Shown: one piece after another, positions 1-4,347 of the stretch | How the letters are laid out: every line of letters begins with the position of its first letter | Numbering within the stretch: position 1 is the first letter of the stretch | NCBI GenBank assembly: GCA_050741255.1 | Contig: JBOIEQ010000221.1 | Span: 1-5,102, forward strand | From: CAZXNF01 sp050741255 | GTDB taxonomy: Bacteria > Pseudomonadota > Gammaproteobacteria > Burkholderiales > SG8-41 | Reading direction: 5' to 3' | Length of the DNA: 5,102 nt | Notes under the pieces: generated by a model | The model's database searches: none | Told to the model about the DNA's origin: nothing | What the model saw: only the letters and a program-made list of their open reading frames with translations | Position numbers and translations under genes: made by a program

Positions 1-58
1 ATGCCGAGCAGCGCAGGGGCACCGCGCCAGCGGCGGTTTGCCGGGGCGGCCTTCTCTT

Positions 59-96
59 TGCATACTTTCTCTTGGCCGAACAAGAGAAAGTATGCA
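59..96. repeat. 16-bp perfect inverted repeat, likely dispersed intergenic palindrome
   Basis: The arms 59-74 and 81-96 are exact reverse complements (left arm TGCATACTTTCTCTTG) around the 6-nt loop GCCGAA. The AT-rich, pyrimidine/purine-segregated arms differ sharply from the GC-rich surroundings. From memory, palindromes of the form ACTTTCTCTTGGCC...AAGAGAAAGT are repeated between genes in many beta-proteobacterial (and some Xanthomonadales) chromosomes, so this is probably one copy of a dispersed element. It could also act as a transcription terminator for genes on either side, but neither arm is followed by a T-run. Confidence 0.65.
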
Positions 97-98
97 GC

Positions 99-117
99 CG
101 CCGGGCTGCCCCCGGCG
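99..117. repeat. small GC-rich hairpin next to the long palindrome
   Basis: CGCCGGG (99-105) pairs exactly with CCCGGCG (111-117) across the loop CTGCC. It starts three bases after the 59-96 palindrome, so the two may be parts of one dispersed element. Short GC palindromes are easily produced by chance in DNA this GC-rich, so its significance rests on the adjacency. Confidence 0.35.
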
Positions 118-200
118 ACTTTGCTTTGTTTCCAGGGTGCGTTGCCAAGGTGGCGGCGCGAAACTCGCACATTCCGTTCAGGGTCCATAACAGGCTCTAG

Positions 201-233
201 GCGGATCCTTCCGCCGCCGGCGGCCGGATCCGC
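201..233 (-). terminator. candidate terminator hairpin after the secreted-protein gene
   Basis: GCGGATCC (201-208) pairs perfectly with GGATCCGC (226-233). The 17-nt loop contains its own self-complementary core CCGCCGGCGG (214-223), so the whole unit can fold into a long interrupted stem. It starts 16 bases beyond the stop codon of the minus-strand gene ending at 250, where a terminator would be expected. On the minus strand the following bases are CTAGAGCCTGTTATGG, with no U-tract, so it is not a textbook intrinsic terminator. It may simply stabilise the 3' end of the mRNA. Confidence 0.4.
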
Positions 234-249
234 GGCAAACCGGGGTCGA

Positions 250-693
250 TCAACGCCGGCTGAACTGGAAATCGCACTTTCGCGTGCTTAGCCGCTGGCC
301 GCTGCCGCTCGTGGCGTCGAACCGCGCGCGCACGCGGTAGGTGAAGGCCTTGCCCGCCTGCGCCTTGTTGATTGCGTAGTCGGGCCGGCTCACGATGCCT
401 TCGAGCCTCAGGTCGGCACGCCCGTCCGGTGCGACGTTGCCCGTCAGCACCTGGACGCCTATCTGGCCCTCGGTGCCGTAGACCCCGCGCAGGAGGCCGT
501 CCTTGATCTCGGCGGGGAAGCGACGGGTATAGCCCTTGGCGTCGTCGTCGTCCGACTCGTTGTGCGGCGGGCAGGTGAACGTGACGTCCCAGAGGCCGTC
601 GAAGGTGGTGGAGGCTTCGGCGGCGAGTGCTGCCGGAGGTCCTGAGGCGATCAACGCCGGGATCACTAGGGCCAGTAGTGTGGCGATGCGCAT
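250..693 (-). CDS. small secreted protein of unknown function
   Basis: This 147-residue protein has a clear Sec signal peptide: Met-Arg, a hydrophobic stretch over residues 3-24 and small residues ALAA before Glu26, so cleavage is expected near 24-26. The mature part (about 120 residues) is predicted to be periplasmic or secreted. It opens with FDGLWDVTFTC and alternates polar and hydrophobic residues like a beta-sandwich. It has only two cysteines, C41 and C140, at opposite ends of the domain, which suggests one disulfide. An acidic run (ESDDDDAK, 46-53) follows the first cysteine. I recall similar short proteins (FDGxW..TxxC start, C near the end) in proteobacteria, with no known function. 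The start at 693 is chosen over the in-frame 774 because it gives the signal peptide and follows a strong ribosome binding site. It is the last gene of a possible three-gene transcript, 37 bases after the hydratase. Confidence is high for the gene; the role is unknown. Confidence 0.85.
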   Translation of the reverse strand: MRIATLLALVIPALIASGPPAALAAEASTTFDGLWDVTFTCPPHNESDDDDAKGYTRRFPAEIKDGLLRGVYGTEGQIGVQVLTGNVAPDGRADLRLEGIVSRPDYAINKAQAGKAFTYRVRARFDATSGSGQRLSTRKCDFQFSRR

Positions 694-698
694 GCGGG

Positions 699-706
699 CT
701 TCCTCT
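699..706 (-). promoter_or_regulatory. ribosome binding site deciding the start at 693
   Basis: On the minus strand AGAGGAAG lies 5 nt before the ATG at 693. It is the only purine-rich Shine-Dalgarno-like sequence nearby, and together with the signal peptide it sets the start. Confidence 0.7.
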
Positions 707-730
707 AGTAGGGTTTGCGGGGTGCCGGCG

Positions 731-1558
731 TCAAGCGTGTGCCGTGAACGCCACCGCGCAACCCGGCAGGTCAATGCCCTCGATTGCCGTGCGCCAGGTT
801 TCGCCAGGGCGGACCGGATGCGCGGCGGTGAGGGTGCCGGTAGTCACCACTTCGCCCGCCTGCAGCGGATGGGATTGCGGCTGCGCGGCGAGCACGGTGG
901 TGAGATGCGCGATGGCCGCGAGCGGGTTGCCCAGCACATTGGCGCCTTTGCCCGTGTCGCGCAGCGCACCGCCGCAGTACAGCGCGATGGAGAACTGCGC
1001 GAGTGCTTCGACTGGATCGGGACCCAGCCGGTCAACCGGCTGCGGTGTGCCCACCAGCAAGGTGCCGTGCAGGGACTGGTCGGCGACGGTATCCGCAGCC
1101 TGGAACTTCCAGCCGGGGAAGTGCGACTGCACGATCTCGAAACCATGGGCGACCCAGTCGATGCACGCGAGTATTTCCGCCAGCGTGGCGTTTGCCATGG
1201 GGGCTGACCGGAAGTGGAAGATGATTTCCGGCTCGATTCTGGGTTCGGCGAAGGCGCCGATCGCGCAGCGGACGGGCAGGGCGGCTGCGCGCACGACGGT
1301 GCGATCGTAGATATACGCCCAGATCGGCTCGCGCACGCCGTACACGTCCCACATCGCGGGATTGGTGAAGCCGATTTTGCGCCCGACGGGCACGGCGCCT
1401 TCGCGCAGCCGCGTCGCGTGAACCTGGCGCGCCACCGCGTAGGCGGAAGCCAGGTCGAAGCCCGCCAGCCGCGAGGTGAACGGTTCCAGCTGCCGGGTTT
1501 TGTCCTGCGCGGTTTTGATCTCGCGCGCGATGGCGGCGAGGTCCGGCGTCTGGCTCAT
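731..1558 (-). CDS. 2-keto-4-pentenoate hydratase / 4-oxalocrotonate decarboxylase family protein
   Basis: The 275-residue protein belongs to the MhpD/DmpE/DmpH hydratase-decarboxylase family (fumarylacetoacetate hydrolase-like fold), whose members are usually about 260-270 residues. These cytosolic, divalent-metal enzymes hydrate 2-hydroxypenta-2,4-dienoate (vinylpyruvate) or decarboxylate oxalocrotonate in meta-cleavage pathways. Visible landmarks are VGRKIGFTN (58-66, with K61 equivalent to the conserved Lys), the metal-ligand pair E109/E111 in RIEPEI, the third acidic ligand E141 in GFEIVQS, GNPLAAIAHL (210-219) and GEVVTTGTLT (235-244). All expected active-site positions are present, so it looks functional. 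Hydratase versus decarboxylase cannot be decided from these motifs. The ATG at 1558 gives the normal family N-terminus. The frame stays open to 1726, but the extra 56 residues are low-complexity and unlike the family. There is no clear Shine-Dalgarno sequence before 1558. The gene is 82 bases downstream of the Tat-signal amidohydrolase, with strong hairpins between. Confidence 0.9.
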   Translation of the reverse strand: MSQTPDLAAIAREIKTAQDKTRQLEPFTSRLAGFDLASAYAVARQVHATRLREGAVPVGRKIGFTNPAMWDVYGVREPIWAYIYDRTVVRAAALPVRCAIGAFAEPRIEPEIIFHFRSAPMANATLAEILACIDWVAHGFEIVQSHFPGWKFQAADTVADQSLHGTLLVGTPQPVDRLGPDPVEALAQFSIALYCGGALRDTGKGANVLGNPLAAIAHLTTVLAAQPQSHPLQAGEVVTTGTLTAAHPVRPGETWRTAIEGIDLPGCAVAFTAHA

Positions 1559-1580
1559 GGTTGCGGTGGGCGGTGATGAC

Positions 1581-1628
1581 GGACCCGGGGTCCGCAAATG
1601 CGGCGTCCGGCGGAACCCGCCGGACGCC
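1581..1628 (-). terminator. cluster of three overlapping hairpins between amidohydrolase and hydratase
   Basis: The strongest stem is a perfect 12-bp one: GGCGTCCGGCGG (1602-1613) with CCGCCGGACGCC (1617-1628) and a 3-nt loop, beginning 12 bases after the amidohydrolase stop at 1641. Next to it, and sharing bases 1602-1603 with it, is CCGCA-AA-TGCGG (1592-1603), and beyond that GGACCC-G-GGGTCC (1581-1593). On the minus strand the 12-bp stem is followed by GCATTTGCGG, with only three Ts, so it is a weak intrinsic terminator at best. The overlapping stems cannot all form at once, so partial termination or mRNA-end protection separating amidohydrolase from hydratase expression is possible. The structure is directly visible; the function is inferred. 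Confidence 0.5.
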
Positions 1629-1640
1629 TGCCATCCGTAT

Positions 1641-3143
1641 TCAGGCCGTTGGCTTCGCCACGTAGCCGTAGCGCATGTTGGTGCGGCCGGGGCCTTCCCG
1701 TTCGTAGTCCGCCTTCGCCAGCGCAATGCGATCGGTGGTCAGCTCCGCACGCATCTTCGCATCGTATTTGTAGAGCCGTGCGGAGTTGTTGCCGAAAATC
1801 GCGGTCTTGACCGGGCCGTTCGCGGCGCCGAGCGGCGTGAAGCCGTACTTCTTCTGCATGTCTTCCGGAATCTCCAGCCGGCGCAGCGCCTCGATCTGCC
1901 ATTGCGGCGCGCCGGTCCACACGGCGTCGGAGCCCCAGACGACGTGGTCGGCGCCCAGCCCCTTGACGAGCTGGCCCATCATCGCCGCGCATAGGCGCGG
2001 CTCGGCCACCGTGCTCTGCGCAAAGATCTGGCCCAGGTCACCGTAGACGTTCTTCACGCCGTACTTGGCGGGGATTTCCGAAAGATCGGTCACCCAGTCG
2101 ACGCGGCCGGTCTTCTCGAACTGTTCCCAGCCGTTGCCCCACTCGCCGCCGGTGAAGCGGAAGGCGGAGTGGTAGATCACGAAGTTGAGCTGCGGCCAGT
2201 CCTTGGCGGCCTTGCCGACGTCGCGCACGTCCGCGTACTGGACGAGTTCGGGGAAGGCCTTGGTGGTGGAGTACGGATAGAGCCCCTTGTGCACGCAGAT
2301 GTTGACGAGGCCGGCCTTCACCATCTTCTCGTAGAACGGATACATCAGCTTCTCGTCGTCGAGCCGCCACGGATGCTTCGACAGCTGCTTGTTCGTGTTG
2401 TCGCCGACGGAGTAGCCCTTGAACGCGTCGGGCTTCAGGGTGACGATGTCGCGGTCCACCGCATCCAGCCAGCCCGGCATGCCGGGCATGAAGATGGCGT
2501 GCGAGAACATGCGTTTGGAACCGGTGAGCCTGTTCACCTTGGCGCGCGTGTCCATCTTCATCTCGTTGGTGAGGAACCAGTCGCGCGGCTCCTCCGACCC
2601 GGAGCCGGAGATCAGCGCGACCTTGGTGTCGCTGTCGAAGTAGATTTCCTTGAAGTAGTTCGCGAACTTCAGGTCGTCGATCGTCTGCTCCTTGCCGGCG
2701 AGCGCGGGATTCCAGCCGGCTTTGCCGACCGCTTCGCGCTGCTTGATGAAGCCCATGATGCGGGTGTCGTCGCGCAGGAAGTGCGTGTGCATGTCCATGA
2801 TGAACTGGCCCGAGAGCGCCTGGGCGCGCTCGTTCGCCATGTCCGGGGAGGCGGCCTCCGCGTTGCTCACGCCGAAGATCGGGCCATAGACGTCGTTCAT
2901 GGCCACGAACGCAGCCGCCATGCCGGAGGCGGACTGGAAGAACTTGCGCCGGCTCATGCCCTGATGCCTGGCGAGCCGCGTGCCCATTTCCTTGATGCGC
3001 GCCTCGACCTGCTTCTGCCGCGCGTTCTGCGGCGTCGGCTCGAACTCGTCACTGGAAACGAACTGGGTGGGAATCGGCGAGGGGAAGGCGTTGGTCTCGG
3101 CGGGCAGCAGGGCATCGAGTTGTTTCTGATCGAGCATCGACAT
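1641..3143 (-). CDS. amidohydrolase family 2 (PF04909-type) metal-dependent hydrolase with Tat signal
   Basis: The 500-residue protein has a TIM-barrel amidohydrolase domain from about residue 113 to the C-terminus. The expected metal and catalytic residues are present: HxH (H119/H121 in FIMDMHTHF), H285 (ICVHKG), H325 (IYHSAF) and D405 (WGSDAVW), then the family C-terminal motif GNNSARLY (451-458). Relatives include ACMSD-like decarboxylases and various hydrolases; the substrate here is unknown. Before the domain lies a twin-arginine signal, SRRKFFQ (64-70), followed by a modestly hydrophobic stretch and a likely cleavage site after NAEA (94-97), so folded, metal-loaded enzyme is probably exported to the periplasm. 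The signal is unusual because about 63 residues precede the arginines. The start at 3143 is chosen because AGGAG lies 6 nt upstream; the ATG at 3137 is the only close alternative. Upstream is a consensus-like promoter in the divergent region, and downstream are the hydratase and secreted-protein genes. It faces the LigI-like amidohydrolase, which suggests shared regulation. Confidence 0.9.
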   Translation of the reverse strand: MSMLDQKQLDALLPAETNAFPSPIPTQFVSSDEFEPTPQNARQKQVEARIKEMGTRLARHQGMSRRKFFQSASGMAAAFVAMNDVYGPIFGVSNAEAASPDMANERAQALSGQFIMDMHTHFLRDDTRIMGFIKQREAVGKAGWNPALAGKEQTIDDLKFANYFKEIYFDSDTKVALISGSGSEEPRDWFLTNEMKMDTRAKVNRLTGSKRMFSHAIFMPGMPGWLDAVDRDIVTLKPDAFKGYSVGDNTNKQLSKHPWRLDDEKLMYPFYEKMVKAGLVNICVHKGLYPYSTTKAFPELVQYADVRDVGKAAKDWPQLNFVIYHSAFRFTGGEWGNGWEQFEKTGRVDWVTDLSEIPAKYGVKNVYGDLGQIFAQSTVAEPRLCAAMMGQLVKGLGADHVVWGSDAVWTGAPQWQIEALRRLEIPEDMQKKYGFTPLGAANGPVKTAIFGNNSARLYKYDAKMRAELTTDRIALAKADYEREGPGRTNMRYGYVAKPTA

Positions 3144-3149
3144 GGCGGG

Positions 3150-3154
3150 CTCCT
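3150..3154 (-). promoter_or_regulatory. ribosome binding site of the Tat-signal amidohydrolase
   Basis: AGGAG on the minus strand is 6 nt upstream of the ATG at 3143. It fixes the long N-terminal region ahead of the twin-arginine motif as genuinely translated, rather than an over-extended reading frame. Confidence 0.7.
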
Positions 3155-3186
3155 GGGGTGGCGGCGTGCGCGTCAGGGCGCAGGAC

Positions 3187-3233
3187 CGGCGGCCATTGTC
3201 TGCCCCGGGTTTTCCGACTGTCAACGGCCGCCG
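3187..3233. promoter_or_regulatory. inverted repeat framing the minus-strand promoter, candidate operator
   Basis: The arms CGGCGGCCATTG (3187-3198) and CAACGGCCGCCG (3222-3233) are reverse complements at 11 of 12 positions, with the outer 8 bp perfect. The arm centres are 35 bp apart. One arm overlaps the -35 hexamer and the other overlaps the -10 hexamer of the minus-strand promoter. Two symmetric half-sites at these positions would suit a repressor or a multimeric regulator, but no regulator gene is in the window. The arms are GC-rich, so chance cannot be dismissed. Confidence 0.4.
3195..3224 (-). promoter_or_regulatory. sigma70-type promoter for the Tat-signal amidohydrolase gene group
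   Basis: On the minus strand there is a perfect -35 hexamer TTGACA (3224-3219), an 18-nt spacer and GACAAT (3200-3195), which matches the -10 consensus at four of six positions. Transcription would begin near 3188 and leave a leader of about 45 nt containing the AGGAG ribosome binding site. It would drive the amidohydrolase and, if the 1581-1628 hairpins are passed, the hydratase and secreted-protein genes. Confidence 0.55.
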
Positions 3234-3270
3234 TGCACCGCACCCCTCTGCTGCGCTGCGGCAGCGGGAC

Positions 3271-3300
3271 TTGTTGGGGCTCGCCGCTAACGCCTACACT
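3271..3300 (+). promoter_or_regulatory. weak candidate promoter for the LigI-like amidohydrolase
   Basis: TTGTTG (3271-3276), an 18-nt spacer and TACACT (3295-3300) resemble -35 and -10 boxes, with three and four matches respectively. The start point would be near 3307, about 38 nt before the ATG. A small palindrome, CGCTG-CGG-CAGCG (3254-3266), lies just upstream of the -35 box and may be a regulator site. The hexamers are poor, so this promoter may need activation or may be placed elsewhere in the gap. Confidence 0.3.
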
Positions 3301-3328
3301 GGCGACCCCCGAAATAACCCCCGCATCC

Positions 3329-3334
3329 GAGGAG
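3329..3334 (+). promoter_or_regulatory. ribosome binding site of the LigI-like amidohydrolase
   Basis: GAGGAG lies 10 nt before the ATG at 3345. It is the only strong purine run in the leader and supports that start. Confidence 0.6.
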
Positions 3335-3344
3335 CCGCACCGCA

Positions 3345-4181
3345 ATGGCCGCCACAGTCAACCATTACGCCGTCGATTCGCACGCCCACGTATTCTGCGA
3401 CAAACAGTACCCCTTTTCGCCGGAAACCCTCTACACCCCGCAGCCCGCGCAGCTCGGCACGCCCGCCAAATTCCGTGCCGTGCTCGACTTCCATGGCTTC
3501 ACGCACGGCCTGCTGGTCGGCGCCGGGCCGTATGGCCCGGACAACCGCTGCATGATCAACGCAATCGCCGAATCGAAAGGGCGCTTCAAGGGCATCGCGC
3601 TGGTCAAACCGACGATTTCGGACGCGGACCTCAAGGCGCTCGCCGACGGCGGCGCGGTCGGCATGCGCGTGAACCTGATGGGCCACGGCCTGAAGGAACT
3701 GTTCGAACCGGGCGTGGACAAGCTGTTCGCCCGCCTCAAGGAACTGGGCTGGTTCCTGCAGGTGCACCTGGAGAAGGACAACCTCGTCGAGGCCGCGCCC
3801 ATCCTGAAGAAGAGCGGCATGAAACTGATGTTCGACCACTTCGGCCGTCCCGACGTGCCGCGCGGCGTGCAGCAGGCCGGATTCCAGCGGCTGCTCGAGT
3901 TCGGCCGCGAAGGCGCGGTGATCAAGCTCTCGGGCCCGTTCCGCTCGTCGGTGCAGGGCTATCCCTATACCGATGTCGATCCTTACATCGCCGAGGGGGT
4001 GAAGGCGTTCACGCTCGAGCGCTGCGTGTGGGGCTCCGACTGGCCGTTCGTGCGGCTGGACGAACGCATGGACTACGGGCCGCCGTCGATCTGCCTCGCG
4101 CGCTGGCTGCCCGACGAAAAGGACCGCCGCAAGGTGCTGTGGGACAACCCGGCGCGGCTGTTCGGATTTCGTGAGGAGTGA
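3345..4181 (+). CDS. amidohydrolase family 2 protein, 2-pyrone-4,6-dicarboxylate lactonase (LigI)-like
   Basis: The 278-residue protein has no signal peptide, so it is predicted to be cytosolic. Its length and motifs match the COG3618 branch of amidohydrolases, which includes LigI (hydrolysis of 2-pyrone-4,6-dicarboxylate in protocatechuate 4,5-cleavage) and sugar lactonases. Visible are the N-terminal HxH (H13/H15 in VDSHAHVF), H141 (LQVHLEKD), H165 with R168 in FDHFGRPD, R200 in KLSGPFRSS and the catalytic Asp D232 in WGSDWPF. R108, R168 and R200 are spaced roughly like substrate-binding arginines I recall from LigI, so a carboxylated substrate is possible. This is inference, and the exact substrate is unknown. 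The gene is transcribed divergently from a second, Tat-exported amidohydrolase and converges on the SDR gene. Its last three codons lie inside a heptamer tandem repeat (4171-4198) that also contains the stop. Calling it a hydrolase or lactonase of this family is secure; calling it LigI itself is not. Confidence 0.88.
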   Translation: MAATVNHYAVDSHAHVFCDKQYPFSPETLYTPQPAQLGTPAKFRAVLDFHGFTHGLLVGAGPYGPDNRCMINAIAESKGRFKGIALVKPTISDADLKALADGGAVGMRVNLMGHGLKELFEPGVDKLFARLKELGWFLQVHLEKDNLVEAAPILKKSGMKLMFDHFGRPDVPRGVQQAGFQRLLEFGREGAVIKLSGPFRSSVQGYPYTDVDPYIAEGVKAFTLERCVWGSDWPFVRLDERMDYGPPSICLARWLPDEKDRRKVLWDNPARLFGFREE

Positions 4182-4198
4182 GGGGTGAGGGGTGAGGG
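4171..4198 (+). repeat. heptamer tandem repeat overlapping the amidohydrolase stop codon
   Basis: There are four head-to-tail copies of a 7-mer: GTGAGGA once, then GTGAGGG three times, followed by two more Gs. The first copy and a half code for the last residues (Arg-Glu-Glu) and provide the TGA stop at 4179-4181. The rest is 3' untranslated. The repeat is G-rich on the plus strand and could change copy number by slippage, but extra copies on the 3' side would not alter the protein. Confidence 0.75.
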
Positions 4199-4260
4199 GG
4201 TAGGCTTACGGCAACTAACCAAAGAGGGCTTCTAACGCAGGTTCTGGTCAAGTAGAGATT

Positions 4261-4329
4261 CGTCATTCCCGCGGAGGCGGGAATCCATTGAACTCAAATG
4301 GCTGGACACCGGCCTGCGCCGGTGTGACG
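4261..4329. repeat. double-hairpin dispersed repeat (REP/MITE-like), possible bidirectional terminator
   Basis: The element is bounded by CGTCA (4261-4265) and TGACG (4325-4329). Inside are two 8-bp perfect hairpins with 4-nt loops: ATTCCCGC/GCGGGAAT (4265-4284) and ACACCGGC/GCCGGTGT (4306-4325). The bases between them can pair again (CCATT 4285-4289 with AATGG 4298-4302), giving a cloverleaf-like fold over the full 69 bp. The CGTCATTCCCGC...GCGGGAATCCA half is, from memory, a very common intergenic repeat in beta- and some gamma-proteobacteria. It sits between two convergent genes, where it may also stop transcription from both sides. No transposase is nearby, so it would be a non-autonomous element. 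Confidence 0.7.
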
Positions 4330-4347
4330 GGCTTTGTCAGAGCTCCC

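Larger units (their letters stand above)
1..249. other. non-coding left flank with three hairpins
   Basis: I see no convincing gene in this stretch. A plus-strand frame is open through 1-291, but it reads straight through a long perfect palindrome, overlaps the 3' end of the minus-strand gene ending at 250, and its translation is arginine/proline-rich with no recognisable domain. What the stretch does hold is three inverted repeats, listed separately: 59-96, 99-117 and 201-233. A gene lying further left cannot be excluded. Confidence 0.6.

Noticed and set aside
1..291. Open plus-strand frame at the left edge
   Set aside because: It runs through a perfect 16-bp palindrome and into the 3' end of a well-supported minus-strand gene. 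The composition is arginine/proline-rich with no domain, and there is no ribosome binding site in view.
694..774. N-terminal extension of the small secreted protein by 27 residues
   Set aside because: It would bury the signal peptide and overlap the hydratase gene; a strong ribosome binding site sits just before the internal ATG at 693.
1559..1726. N-terminal extension of the hydratase by 56 residues
   Set aside because: The extra segment is low-complexity, overlaps the amidohydrolase 3' end and its hairpins, and is absent from the expected family length.
2472..2487. Perfect 16-bp palindrome GCCCGGCATGCCGGGC inside the Tat-signal amidohydrolase
   Set aside because: It is explained by coding for the repeated Met-Pro-Gly-Met-Pro-Gly in the protein, with GC-rich codon choice. 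No regulatory role is needed.
2169..3290. Long plus-strand open frame (373 codons) opposite the Tat-signal amidohydrolase
   Set aside because: The minus-strand frame has all amidohydrolase motifs. The plus-strand translation is rich in Val, Arg, Gly and His without motifs, as expected for the antisense of a high-GC gene.
3158..4174. Plus-strand frame of 338 codons overlapping the LigI-like gene
   Set aside because: It is a frame-shifted shadow: Arg/Gly/Ala-rich, with no family motifs, and it begins inside the divergent promoter region.
4009..4266. Minus-strand frame spanning the LigI-like gene end and the repeat region
   Set aside because: It lies antisense to well-conserved amidohydrolase motifs, includes the tandem repeat, and its translation has no recognisable feature.
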